DNA of 64,000 bases from Glandiceps talaboti. Its lineage: Eukaryota > Hemichordata > Enteropneusta > Spengelidae. Of the stretch, positions 42,780-55,238 are shown piece after piece (positions within the stretch are counted from its first letter, which is position 1; each line of letters opens with the position of its first letter). Position numbers and translations under genes: made by a program. The stretch covers positions 12,178,759-12,242,758 of the forward strand of contig NC_135559.1 of assembly GCF_964340395.1 (NCBI RefSeq). The letters run 5' to 3'. The notes under the pieces were generated by a model. The model was not told the origin of the DNA and searched no databases. It worked only from the letters and a program-made list of their open reading frames with translations.

Positions 42780-45020
42780 TACAAATTGGAATAAAAAAAA
42801 TGAATAATATTTAAATATATTGAAATGTATGAGTGGATTTCAGAATGTGCGTTTTTTTAGGAAATTTGTTGATTTTGTTGATTTTAGGACATGTGTTGAC
42901 CCCCTTTTTTCTTTTCAGATTTGAATTCATTGCTATATATTCTCTGCACATGCAAAGGTTCGTTTGACATATGTGGTTAGAATGGATATCAAAGAAACTA
43001 TTTTCATACTCAAGTCTGTTTACCTGTAGCCAGTGCAATATTTATACAACTTTGAGTCTACTTTTACCGGATGCCTTTTACTAGTAACACAGTACCTTTT
43101 AACCCCTCGGAAATAACAGTTTTACATTTTTACAGCTGTCATTTTGTTCAAGAAATACACACGTCATTACTTTTTGAAATCAAGAATAAAATCTTGAAAA
43201 AATAAAAACATTATATTGATATTGAATTTGATCGATTTCGCATTCCCAGATCGTCGCCGAAGACATTGTTAACTCTACGGCTAAATACACTTTTGTTGTT
43301 TTCCTTAAATGCAAGATGATATCAAAAGACAACGAACATGCTTCACATAGTAGGGTTTAGAGAAATTTGAATAACTCTTAGGAAATGTGCTGCCTAAAAT
43401 ATTTGTAGCCCCAGGATCGAAAAATTTACTTCTATCCTAAAGCTAGACTCTATGTATGGCATATATGATATCGCGTGTCACACCCTTTTGTCATCAAAGC
43501 AAAGTAGATAAGTAGTTTTCAGAGTTATGTACAGAACAGTGTGAAATTTGAGTATGTACAAATCGCTACTACGAATACAACACAGAGTGAATGTTTCAAA
43601 CTTTTAATATTTAAGTCTACAGCCACTTTTGTCTTACATTTATTCTGGTCACAAAATTATTATAATGAATACTTCGATTATTTTCTTGATTTGTTTATAA
43701 TAATTTAGATGAAAGTTTGATGTGACGATGGTACAAAGACCCCTTGCCTGTTCCAGGATGCATTGCGCACCACTACATTTAATGTAATTAACGTATTATG
43801 TATGCGCGGGGTGGTAGTGGGGGCATTAAATTGTTAATTACTACTCAGGGTATTGTCGCCCCGACTACCCTGGTTTTATGAGAAAAAAATCCGTTCTTGA
43901 TGGCGGTTAATCCTTCTCTAAAATCACTCACAGTTAAAGAGGTCAGCATTTAGTTCCATCATTTCATGAAAACAATTTTATTTCAAAAGTAATAAAGACA
44001 AAACAAGCCTATACATTGTAAAATATGCAACGTCATTTCACGCAATGCATCTTGGGATTGATAAATCGACTATGGCGTTCATTTTTCGGCGCGTTATTGA
44101 AGATAGGGGTACTGTATTTGAAGCATAGAGACTTCTACTCTGAGGAAGCAGTGGTCACGTGATTTATACTACCGACATTCTATTTTGTGGTGGACCAAAA
44201 TTGATTTTTCTGTTATCTTCTTTCTTTTCCTGGCTTATTGAATTAGTCAAGAATAATTTTTAGGTTTTTCTTCCGGCTTAATATGCACTTTATTAACTGA
44301 ATAAAGACATCATGTCCATTCTTCTACCCCTACCAAATCTCTTATCTAAATGAAAAAAATCTCTAACCTTATAATTACCAAAGTGTCAGTTACTTTTCGT
44401 TTGAACTTTGGAGGATTATCACACCGAATAGGTGTGCCATCTTGAGAGTTGCATTGTAAAGGATGTGTAGACCACACACAAAGGCAACTTACTTAAACCT
44501 ACTGGCATGCTTCGTTTTTCTGCCTTTCATCTTAGCGTATGGTATGCCTACAATTTGTTAATGAGACATAAAGCCCAGAATTCTCCCCAGCCTGCAGGAG
44601 AATACCGTGCGTGTTTTTTAACGTCGCTGTTTCTTTGTAGTCTCCGAATCCGAAGGCCATCAATGCAAATACACAATCGACCTAGCGGTCGAAATAGCTC
44701 TGCTGTTCTTTTTTTATTTTTGTTACATAAATGGTACAGAAGATGGACAAGGTGAACCTCAAATGCTATATTAGTTGCAATGACCATTTTCTGGAAACAG
44801 ATCAACTATTCTATAATGAAGACTAGCCACAGTAGTTCGTCATTCACGGTTAATATCACCTATAAACCTGGTCAAACACATCCCCACAAAACATATATCC
44901 CACCATAATTAGCTAATGGCTTCATTTTATATGAGTACTGAACATTTTTCACTGCTATGGTTGTCATTCAATATTGTAGAATATTTGTTAAAGTCAATGA
45001 CCTGTACCTGATGCCAAATT
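42780..45020. other. Intergenic DNA, no gene recognised
   Basis: AT-rich. A (CA)n array follows at 45024-45086. Open stretches at 44507-44805 on both strands overlap each other and lack recognisable motifs. Confidence 0.45.
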
Positions 45021-45021
45021 A

Positions 45022-45023
<2 letters not shown>

Positions 45024-45086
<63 letters not shown>
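45024..45086. repeat. (CA)n microsatellite
   Basis: About 31 CA units. A similar (CA)n array lies at about 48936-48993. Confidence 0.95.
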
Positions 45087-45090
<4 letters not shown>

Positions 45091-45299
45091 AACAACTTTA
45101 CAGTTTGTGATAATTCTAAAATAAATGAGTATCCATATGCCATTCTATGATTCTATCCGTGTTGTTACCTATGCAATATACACAACTCCGTTATAATATT
45201 GCTATATACACTTTCTTAGCTGCAGGCTGACTATATATCATTTATAAAACATGTTTGTTTCCTTGCCAAACTACCCCTGCTGTTATCTTTGTTCTACAC

Positions 45300-46186
45300 A
45301 CCATCATTTGGTTGTTGCTATGGGCGTGGTCTTGTTGCTAGGTAGGCATATATATATACTTGCCTACCCATTCCTGTTTTTATCTTTGCAAAATAAATTG
45401 TCATTTGTGTTGCTATGGACGTGATGTTGTTGCTAGAGAATGGTTCATATCAACTAGGCATGCACGGAACCTGAATAGACTCTCAAAGGAATATGCACAC
45501 CAAATATCAAACCAATCTGATTAACGGTTTCGGAGAAGAAGTTGGAAATATGTTTTGACCACAAATAACCAAACAATTCGCTTAAAATAAACCAGATTTA
45601 AACTGAATGCCTCCCGTAAGGGAATGTCTAATTATGCAAATAACTCATTAAAATTAAAAAAAACTATGGTAACAGGCTTTGTTTTTGGACAAGCGTGCTT
45701 TCTTAAGTTAATGTATGTGCCAAATTACACGGAATTTGAAGAGTGCATGATACTGCTTAAATACTGAATATTGTTCATTATTCAAAATACTCATTAAAAG
45801 GTAAAAGTTGTAGCAACAAACTTCATGGGACAGGTGCGTATTATTATGGTTGATATATGTATCATATTATACGAAATTTGAAGGTTGCATTTTTAAGATA
45901 CAACGTAGTTAACTAAAATCATTAATTATGCAGATTTTTCATTAAAACTGTACGCCATAGCACCAAATTTTATAGGACGTACCTGCTTTGTTGCGGTTAA
46001 TATTATGTACTAATTTGTATTGAAATTGAAGTATGCAGTCTTAAGATATAGCCTAATTACCTTAATTATCTAAATAAACATTAAACGATCTGGCTGAAAA
46101 CCTAATCAGGTCTAGCTATTACCCTAAAGATTATATATTCCAAATTTCATTACAATTGAGCCAGCCGAATTTTAGAAAATGATGAC

Positions 46187-46261
<75 letters not shown>

Positions 46262-46370
46262 CACACACACACAGACAGACACACAGACAGACACACAGAC
46301 ACACAGACACACAGACACACAGACAGACATTCGTATTTTAATACCTCCCGTACCATTACGGGAGGTAAAA
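45300..46370. repeat. Composite repeat: duplicated short units, three degenerate ~150-bp units, CAGA array and terminal hairpin
   Basis: GTTGCTATGGGCGTGGTCTT (about 45315) recurs as GTTGCTATGGACGTGATG (about 45410). From about 45640 three diverged units follow, each with an ATTAATTATGCA-like block, a CATTAAAA block and a GAAnTTGAAGnnTGCA block. Then come a (CAGA)n array at about 46188-46325 and a perfect hairpin ACCTCCCGTA-CCAT-TACGGGAGGT at 46343-46366. CCTCCCGTAAGGG at about 45610 may be the other end. Confidence 0.6.
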
Positions 46371-46917
46371 ATGACTCAAATCAACTTGGCATGAACAAAC
46401 CGGAAGAGCCTCCCCCAAGAAACATGTCCACTAAATAGCAACGCATTCTGACTCTCGGTTTTGGAGAGGTAGATGAAAATATAAAAAAGTTGGACGACGG
46501 ATGACGGACTACAGACGACGGAGAGTCAAACTAACCCTTAAACTAAGGTCAGCTGTCCTGACAGCGGAGCTCAAAACAGTAAATTTTCCTGATTCAATTA
46601 CTGTTACATTAACATTTCCATTCCTGTGGCTAATTTGATTCCCTCAATACCTCTGTCAATCTGTTTTGTCTTACCCTATATTCCATGAAGAAATATTTCG
46701 TTGAAACGAATAAACTTGAAAATAATGAATTTATATCTAAATCCTTTATTGATGCTATGGGTATTGGTATCGATGTTGGTATTGAGATTGTATAGTTTCC
46801 AGCTTTGCCAGTTTTCATTTCTGACTCTTTGTATCTGAGTGTCTCTCTCTGTATCTCTATCGGTATCTTTGTCTCTATCTTGCTGTCCCTCTCTGCCAAA
46901 CTGTCTGTCAAACTATC

Positions 46918-47129
46918 TGTATGTATGTATGTATGTATGTATGTATGTATGTATGTATGTATGTATGTATGTATGTATGTATGTATGTATGTCTGTCTGT
47001 CTTTATGTCTGTCTGTACATATGTCTGTCTGTCTACCATTCAGTCAGTCAGTCAGTCAGTCAGTCAGTCAGTCAGCTAGGTTGTGAGTCTTCCTGCCTGC
47101 CTGCCTGCCTGCCTGTCTGCCTACCTGCA

Positions 47130-47166
<37 letters not shown>

Positions 47167-47243
47167 GCTTACCAGTCAGTCACTCAGTCAGTCATGAGTC
47201 AGTCAGTCAGTTAGGTTGTGAGTCTTCCTGCCTGCCTGCATGC

Positions 47244-47285
<42 letters not shown>

Positions 47286-47290
47286 TCCAT
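46918..47290. repeat. Compound TGTA/TGTC/CAGT/TGCC microsatellite with internal duplication
   Basis: After about 18 TGTA units, a mosaic of CAGT, TTGTGAGTCTTCCTGCC, TGCC and TGTC units occurs twice (about 47041-47170 and 47172-47290). The unit itself was duplicated. Confidence 0.9.
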
Positions 47291-48049
47291 TGAATGTAAA
47301 TGTGTTATGAAAAATTTACTTAACAGAATAGACGTATGCCGAAAGTCATTAACAAGGGCTTGTAACTGTTTGGCGACTGATTACCAATATGAAATGGGTT
47401 GCCATGGCAACTATGAAACGGCAATATGAACTTGACTCACGAAATCGACACACTTTCACGTGTTGTTTCACTAGGATGAGAAGTATTAGCAGAAAATAAT
47501 GGTGATCATTGTTATCAATAACCATCGTATCAAATAATCGAACAAAGTCTAGCGAATAATAGAATATTCTTGAATGATTTTTTTTTCTTTTTTGGAATCA
47601 TTGGAGTTATTTCTACAGATAGACGAAGTTTTGTCGTCATTCTCAATGTTTGGAATAAAAACCTGATCAAGAGTGAAAAAAGAAGAGATGTTTCACATCT
47701 AATGGTTTAGATGAAATACGGTAGATAGCTAACGACAAATAGCTAGATAACGACTAGAAATAAAACGGTGACTGAGATATGTGAATGACTGTTTCCATAG
47801 AAACCAATGGATACAAACAGAGACGAAATCTTTAAAATAAAACGCACTATTGCGACGCGGTAACGGAATTCATATGTTAACTTCATTACCACATAAGCAT
47901 AGTTACATACAAATTTAAAGCTTTTAACAGTTCAACCATGAGTTTAAGATTGGGGTGATATATACACGTAGCATGATGTACAATGAAGAATTGGGGCATC
48001 TTGCAAGGTTCAAGTTATAGACGGTCATGTGCTTAAACAAACTGTTTCG

Positions 48050-48660
48050 TCTACAGTAACCCTAGCATGAATACTATATTTCGACAAATTTGTGTGCAGG
48101 GTGAAATTCGTCGCTGATTATTGAGTTCGATTCCCTCGTAGTATAATCACTAAAGAGGAAATCAATGGAAGGAAGGTTTATTTACTTCAGCAAGGTCTCT
48201 CTTAAGTAGCTTTGGCATACTTTTGATAATGATAATTTTGATGACATCGCATCTATTCAAACGACGGAGAAAGATCTTGTCGAGCTTTCTTAAGCTTCAG
48301 GGTATTTGTTTAAAACCGTTTCGAAAAACGAGTTGATTTGATTGCTGTCTGACGTATCCGTGAAGGCAGCATTTCTACAATTTTGTGTTCAAGGTAACAA
48401 TTACTGATTATTGAGTTCGATTTCCTCTTGGTGAGGTGAATAAATTTGAAGAGAGATTCAATGTCTGTCCAGCCCCCCCCCCCCCCCCCCCATGACTGAA
48501 GATGCAGTTTAATTGACCCTTTTAGCTCTATAAAGGTTCTTTAACTATCACTGGCAAAATTGTGAACAGAGTAATTTTGCTGATATCGCGATCTAGTATT
48601 CAAACGACAGAGAAAGAAAATATCTTTGTCGGGCTTTCGTCACATTCTATTATTATCAAC
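48050..48660. repeat. Degenerate ~300-bp tandem duplication with B-box-like motif
   Basis: Copy 1 (about 48060-48300) and copy 2 (about 48365-48650) share GATTATTGAGTTCGATTnCC near the start and ATTCAAACGACnGAGAAAGA near the end. GTTCGATTCC fits a tRNA B box, but no matching A box is at the right distance. A C-run of about 19 bp lies inside copy 2 (48473-48491). Confidence 0.6.
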
Positions 48661-48935
48661 ACAGCCCCCACCCCCTCCGCATACACGCGCACAAACACAC
48701 ACTTTAAATCCTTCGAGAAATTCGAATATTTTAATAGTCAACTTCAACCCAGAAAGTTACCAGTTTTCACTATAAATGTTAAGATATTGTAAGCTCATCC
48801 GCATTTATCGGGAATGTCATACAGAATGTTAAAAACAATAAAATTGAGTACTAAAAAGTGAAAATTGAAAATATACAAGGCAACAAAGAAAACGTTAAAA
48901 AAGCTATGAATACCCAATGTAAATTGTTACAAACA

Positions 48936-48999
<64 letters not shown>

Positions 49000-49104
49000 T
49001 GCCAACAGAATGATTGATGTAGCAAAGTTGACAAGGTAAGGCCAATTTCATGCATTTTTCACTGGTTCTGTTTAATACAGCCACACAGAAACCAGTAAGA
49101 AACT

Positions 49105-49330
49105 GCATATTCTACACTAAGATAGCAAGATTGTAATGTCTTGCTACATATTGTCTACATGATATAAACCATTTTTTAAATTAAACGAGCTGCATCTAGA
49201 TGCAGACACGCAGGGCGCCAGAGTTTTGATGTCTGCATTCGATATCTGCATGGTGTCGTAGTATTATTTCCTTTTATTTAGACGCAAGAAACAATCTTCA
49301 TTCAATCTTGCTATCTTAAAGTGTAGCATG
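49105..49330. repeat. Foldback element with ~33-bp inverted ends
   Basis: CTACACTAAGATAGCAAGAT at about 49112 is answered by ATCTTGCTATCTTAAAGTGT at about 49304 (reverse complement with a 1-2 nt gap). It has no coding content. Confidence 0.7.
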
Positions 49331-49370
49331 TGTAGTTTCGTCTTGTGTGGTTTTATTAAAAGTTGCCATA

Positions 49371-49652
49371 ATGAGGATTTGGAATCTATTTTGGGTTTTT
49401 GATTTATAGAACAATGTTAAAATGGTTTCCTACTTGAAAAATCAACGAGAAACAACATACACCAAGTCTGTTTTTGTAACTCAATACATTGAGAAAAAAA
49501 GAAGCTGAAACGTGTGTAAAAAGTTTGTTATTGTACGTACAATAACAAAACTTTTACGCAAATTTATTAATCTTTTGCAGTTTATTGAGTTACAAACAAC
49601 CATGATAAGTGTTCTATAAATCCAAAATCCAAAATAAATTACAAATCCTCAT
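49371..49652. repeat. Long imperfect palindrome (foldback) centred at 49536
   Basis: Outer arms ATGAGGATTTGGAATCTATT and its partner at 49610-49652; middle arms TTGTAACTCAATACATTGAG and GTTTATTGAGTTAC; centre GTTATTGTAC/GTACAATAAC is perfect. The left arm has about 50 extra bases. Candidate MITE or hairpin RNA source. Confidence 0.75.
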
Positions 49653-50344
49653 CCATATGGCCAGTGGACAGTAGCATGAATCAGGCTATACTTCTGCTTA
49701 CTGTTTTGACAATTTCTGATATGATGCACTCATTGCGTATACTATAAGAATTCCTCGTTAAAACATCAAAACTGATTTTGTCACCGTCGTTATCTTCGTT
49801 GACATTATTTCCTAAGAAATATAAGATACATCGCGCTAGTCATCCATTCCCTTTCGAAAAGAAGGCAGCAACGTCTAACTCAAGTCATCTAGTACATACA
49901 TGTATATTTGATTGACGGTAGAGGTTTGCTACTATCACGCTGTACCAAGCTGGTTGAATGGGCCCGGTAATGCTTTTGTATAGCAAGCGCCAACAAAACT
50001 TTCCTTTTCAGATATCTCTTGAAAGACTGTGTTTCAGTTTCCATAGTTACATTCAGATGCTCCGAATATCGGTGCAAATTTATATATATGTATATATCGA
50101 ACTGCATACAATGTCTTGGGTATAGTGTTTGTGATCTTGTGGATAATGACAAATAATTCAAATACCATACATTAACTTGATTCAAAATAAACATATTAAC
50201 ATATGTATCTACGTCACGTTAGTTACCGTGGTGACAGTTTATAAATATATATATATGTTGAGAATTAATTTATCTAATACACAAAATATACAAGTTGACG
50301 GCGCTGGACTTCATTCATAGCTATATCGATATCACGGTAGAAGC

Positions 50345-50409
50345 ACTGAACTATTATAGATAAACACTCACATCCAGCAGATCGAACACAAGTAACGCAC
50401 CAAGATCAG
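50345..50409 (+). promoter_or_regulatory. Possible 5' untranslated exon end of the GPCR gene
   Basis: The sequence up to CACCAAGATCAG at 50409 is followed by a strong donor consensus (gtaggt at 50410). It would pair naturally with the acceptor at 52171. No transcript evidence is available and the exon start is unknown. Confidence 0.3.
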
Positions 50410-52107
50410 GTAGGTCTTTTTAAATCGCGATTTTCCGATTGACTATTTTTTGCCTTGGCAGATCCTTTTGGTTACATCTTCCTCTTTAAATTTAAATGAA
50501 TATCGAATTAAGTAAACATACTTTCTGAAACCACGATGTCAACTAAAAAAACCCAAGACTTTTGGCTTTGCATATTATCCAGGTATGCGGGTAGAATGTG
50601 TTGCTATGCCAAATCATTTCCTAAGAGGAATATGCAGTTTGCGTTATTTCTTATTTCGAATATGAATATTAATAATCAAAAGAATACATTACTCATTTCT
50701 CCAAATAATTAAACTTCATTGCTTTTAAGTGTACAAGAAATTTCGAATTGTGTTTCCTAAGTCCGAGTTTTCATTTTATGTCCACAGCTATGAGACGAAA
50801 TTTATAAACTCTCTCCTTCGCCAAACGTAAACTGTAGATCATGAGCTTTCTCCTGTTGTAACTGTCAATTGTATTGTGAAATCTATAAAAACAAGACGTC
50901 TAGTATGTAAGCACGTCGTTCTTCAGCAAACTACAAACGATTTTCACAAAACCCTTACAGTTTGCCGCAAATACTTTCGTATAGCCATTGCAATAGCACT
51001 GTCTTTCTTGCGATATACGTCACAGCACCCACCTCTACCGTACGTAGTTTTTGCAATTGAATACAAAGGGACTATGTTATAGTTCTACACAATATATATT
51101 ATTTCGAAATATATAAATATGACGATCATTTTGGAATAGATGAAAATATCTCAAGGTGTAATCACAAAGATTGCGACAGACATAGTCTATTATTCGCAAA
51201 TATTAACTTCATCACCAACTACAACAATTATTTTGCCAACTTAAACCACTGAATCGCAACCCTTAAACATTTAACAATTGAATCTAAACTTAAAACTATT
51301 TTAGCTAAAATAAGCGCAAAATTTGCTTCATTCGTTAAAGATGTTGTTGTCGGAATCTAATTCTTTAACCACCACTACCCCTCTCCCCGTCGACATGTAT
51401 TCGGAGTTGTGATTCGTTGCTTGTGAGTAAAATCGTGAGTCGTAAAATATGAATTTGCCAATTAACTAAGGAATGGTCTCTCCAAACAAAGCGTGAGATC
51501 AACCTAGGTACAACTTGATATATTGTTACATAACTAAGGCATGCTCTCGTAAAGTAATTGTAATACTTTCATATTTACTTACGAAAAAAGCCCTACAGTT
51601 TACTCTGTGTACCTTTTTCCGATCTTGCTAATAGTACGTAGTAACTCCGGAAGTTATTCGAATTTAAAATAAAGACAAACTGAAACTACTATTGTACCAA
51701 CATGTTCATAATTGGGTTGCTAATTGAGTTGATGTGATTACACTCACAGTATGGTTGCGTCTTTGATAAGAAGTATTCTCCAAATTACCGTACCGTGACA
51801 TTCAGCATTATTCAGTGTTTGATTACAGTGTGATTATATCCACATAATCAAGGGCCCACCATCAACTACTTTTGTAATCTCATGTAGCAACAATAGTTCG
51901 TGTCTATCGTCGTTTGTTGACAGCTTACTTTCCATAGTACTAAATTCCCCTCTCCTGAATTAAGCGTATCACTTCAATTCACTGGGTTCATTGAATAACA
52001 TTTCAAACATTGTGCAACAAATACCAAGTATACCTCGTTACTTGTTATGATGATGTATGGGGGAAACTATTATTCACTGACACTCACAGTGGATGAGATA
52101 TTTACAA

Positions 52108-52111
<4 letters not shown>

Positions 52112-52168
<57 letters not shown>

Positions 52169-52171
52169 CAG
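52112..52171 (+). promoter_or_regulatory. (CT)n microsatellite acting as likely polypyrimidine tract and 3' splice site
   Basis: About 27 CT units end in ctcttaacag|aaacag at 52171. This is a near-ideal acceptor 32 bp before the GPCR start codon. A run of AAACAG units follows. Confidence 0.55.
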
Positions 52172-53291
52172 AAACAGAAACAGAAACAGAAACACCACGG
52201 TCATGTCTTCGCAGGCGAACACAACATGTAACCTGACAAACTCAGAAGTAAATGTCACCTGTAATGTAACCAGTGATTTTAAGAACAGCGTGAGTTCACC
52301 CATCAATACACAGTACCCTTATGAATATCAGATCGTTATCTTTGTCATATCAATACTTGGTATCATTGGCAATGCAATGGTCTTATTCATCATCGGTCGT
52401 GTCAAAGCTCTCCAAACGCAGATCAACCTGTTTGTCGCAAATCAAGCAATAGCAGACCTGCTGGCCTCCGTGATGATTGTGCTGGTTCATTTTATCACTC
52501 TGCCACAGTACTATCCATCGACTTCAGCAGGTGACTTTATCTGTCGTTTTTGGAAGTCTCGATACCTGATGTGGGCATCCTTTCTAGCCTCCAACTTCAG
52601 TCTCGTGGCATTGACAATAGAGAGGTATCTGGCCATCGTGTATCCGTTGTGGTATTCGATTCATTTTACGTTGAAGAAGGCGACTGTCATGATTGCATCT
52701 GCCTGGTTGTTTGCATTCACTTGGCAATCGTACGCACTTGCACGAAACGGTGTAATTGACGGGCTCTGCATGAATACCTATCTTGCCGCAAACATCAAGG
52801 CTGTGATCGGAGTCGTTGCTTTCTTCGTTCAGTATTTATTTCCACTAGTGATCATGACGTTAGCGTACGCTCACATTGCTGTCGTCTTAAGCAAACAAGT
52901 GAAAGGTCCTCTTATAGTGACAGTTTCTTCTACAAGTGGTAACACTTCAACAACAAACCAGGGTGAAGTGGCCGTTAGTGCCAACAAGACCGGTTGCGCT
53001 ATGTCAAATTCTATGGATCGTGCCCGCCGAAACGTCGTCAAAGCCTTATGCCTCGTATTTTTGGCTTTCATCTTATGCTGGTCTCCGAATCAAATATATT
53101 TCTTACTTATGAATCTGAAGTTCCTAGTTCCGAAAATGAAACAAGTACCCCAAATTACCATTGTTACTGCGTATTTCAACTCTTGTGTCAACCCTGTTAT
53201 CTACGCGCTCAAATACAGGAAATTTCGTGCAGGTATACGGGTAGCATTCGGGTTCAATGATAATAATGTCGACATAATCGCATATACCTAA
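52172..53291 (+). CDS. Class A (rhodopsin-like) G protein-coupled receptor, probably peptide-type
   Basis: I place the start at ATG 52203 (G at -3), giving 362 residues; an earlier in-frame ATG at 52047 would only add a chain translated from (CT)n and an acceptor-like ctcttaacag, so it is probably intronic. The N-terminus has four N-glycosylation sequons (NTT, NLT, NVT, NVT) and no signal peptide. Seven membrane segments lie at about 41-64, 75-98, 117-138, 161-180, 201-225, 279-303 and 317-336. Family marks: G56-N57 in TM1, D85 in TM2, C114 and C189 for the extracellular disulfide, E140-R141-Y142 (ERY in place of DRY), W168 in TM4, P214 in TM5, C292-W293-S-P295 in TM6 and NPVIY at 330-334. 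The third inner loop is Ser/Thr rich and the tail is short. The ligand is unknown; the CWSP-NQIYFLL segment resembles expanded invertebrate neuropeptide receptor groups. Confidence 0.92.
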
Positions 53292-53361
53292 TATCACCCC
53301 TCCCTCCAAAGAAACAATGGTAATAAATGAATAAATTAATTAATTAGTTAATTAATTAATC

Positions 53362-53367
53362 AATAAA
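53362..53367 (+). terminator. Polyadenylation signal of the GPCR gene
   Basis: AATAAA about 70 bp after the stop codon, within an ATTA/ATCA-rich stretch. A short 3' UTR is implied. Confidence 0.6.
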
Positions 53368-53659
53368 GCAATCAATCAATTTGAAAAATGCGACCTTACT
53401 TCTGGTAACGACTACTTGAGTTGTTCTGTGTTGATTGGTGACTATCTCCAGTTATCGGTAAAGAAAAGGCAAAGCAAGTCAGATTGTAAGATTGATAACT
53501 ACAAATTATTTGTAAACCAAACTCTTCCTGTCATTCCGATAACTATACTTGAATATATCAAAAAACTAACAGTAAAGAGCATAAAATGTCACAGTCGTTG
53601 CAATTATGGCCTCCATAGCTATACAATACATAAAATGCTATTTCTCTTGATACTCTAAA

Positions 53660-53745
53660 GGTATTAAAGACCAGGGATTCGATCCCAGGTTCTGACATTA
53701 GTGTTTATCTTATCAATTGAGTCATGCGGATTTGACCAAAGAAGA
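53660..53745 (-). repeat. tRNA-derived sequence (SINE head or tRNA pseudogene)
   Basis: The minus strand has an A-box-like GACTCAATTGATAAGA (53723-53708) and a B-box/T-arm CTGGGATCGAATCCCTGG (53689-53672) with a pairing T stem. Spacing is slightly shorter than in an intact tRNA and no acceptor stem pairs, so it is not a functional tRNA gene. Confidence 0.4.
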
Positions 53746-55035
53746 AAAGAATGTATGGTTCCGATATTGCCCAATTCTAAAACTGGGTGGGTAAGTTTTT
53801 TGGGGGGGTTTGTTCAGGTTGTTCCAATAAATACGACTTAGAGGCCAGCACAGATTTCCCATCTATGTATTCATTCGCACTTTCTGTACGATATGCAGAC
53901 GACACTGTGTGCTACACTCTATTCTGCCATGTTGTTTTTATCACAAGACTACTTCCCTCACGACTTTGCAAATTTTTTTTTATTATCGATTTTTCAACAT
54001 TTTTTTTGCATTAACCTTGCCTATATCTCTGCCTATATATATGCTCAAATAAGCTTGGTAGACAAGACTGGTGCCGTAATTTATTGGTTCTCCTAAAATT
54101 ACGTCATGAATTATGGGTGGGAAGTTTGTCAGCTGCTAGGCGTGATTTGAAATTCGAAAGCTTTCAATAAACGCTTTCGTGTTTCTATGTGTTAAAAATA
54201 TATATTCCCAGTAATTTCACGTATAGCATATTTTGAAATGAAATACCCCCCCCCCTCCCTCGCCTCGCCCGCCACCCGAAAAGAATAGAAGGCATGTGAC
54301 CGTTTAAGATAGTATTTTGCTATATATATACTGTTAAACAGAAAATAGGGTAGCCTCCACATAAGAATTGTAAAGACAGGAAATATTCAATAATACCAAG
54401 CCTTAAATTTCACTCCAATTAATCCATATAATTATTCTATTAAAAAAATTATTTATGTATTTTACTAAATGAAATTGTTCATGAGTATACAATGATTTTT
54501 GGAGATATCGCTTTTATTATAGTACTTTTCATGTAGTTATGTCGTGAACATTTTAGCTGAATCTTTACATGAGACGTCGCGAACCTTTCAAATGTATGAT
54601 TCAATCGCGTCACGCAATTGACTTCAAATTGCACACTACGTGACTTAAAGAGTATTTTCGTGTGCTGAATGAACGGCACTATTCTACAGAATGCTTATCA
54701 TAGCGTCCAATTTCAATATAGAGCTCCTTTTTATAAAGTTGAAGCAGTCTACACGTCTATTCCAAACCCGATACTGGTAAACAAATTGTTAGTGACAAAT
54801 ATATGGTGTAGCAGAAAATACAGCATCAAATTGTCGACGTTTAAAAGGATTAGTTAAGCGTGGATGCAGTAATAGAGCTTTTATTCACATCGTTTAATTG
54901 TTAACTCTAACTTTTAATACATTATAAGATTATTATTGTGGTTTGTATTTTGCATCAGAGACACTTTTTGTATATTATAACACTAAATATGGTTATGTAC
55001 CACACGAAATGTAGTAATACGTATAAGGGTAAAAA
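53746..55035. other. Intergenic DNA, no gene recognised
   Basis: AT-rich with a C-run near 54247. No coding or RNA gene features were supported. Confidence 0.5.
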
Positions 55036-55049
55036 AAATGGCTGTTTCC

Positions 55050-55183
55050 AATAACATGAATTCAGAAAATAGGGTAGGTAGGCCTGAATTTTATATTACT
55101 TTAGATTATTTTATTTTATTTTTCTTTCATTTCAATTTGTTCAATTTAATTCAATTTGCTTTAATATGCTTTATATTTTATTT

Positions 55184-55238
<55 letters not shown>

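Noticed and set aside
46839-47429. 196-codon open frame (Cys/Leu/Val/Ser repeats)
   Set aside because: Made of tetranucleotide repeats that happen to lack stops; no domain and no splice context.
53660-53745. Functional tRNA gene on the minus strand
   Set aside because: A and B boxes are present but closer than normal and no acceptor stem forms; kept only as a tRNA-derived repeat.
53787-54014. Open frame containing RYADDT, resembling an RT active site
   Set aside because: Only this short motif fits; the flanking residues do not continue any RT pattern, and no second RT block is nearby.
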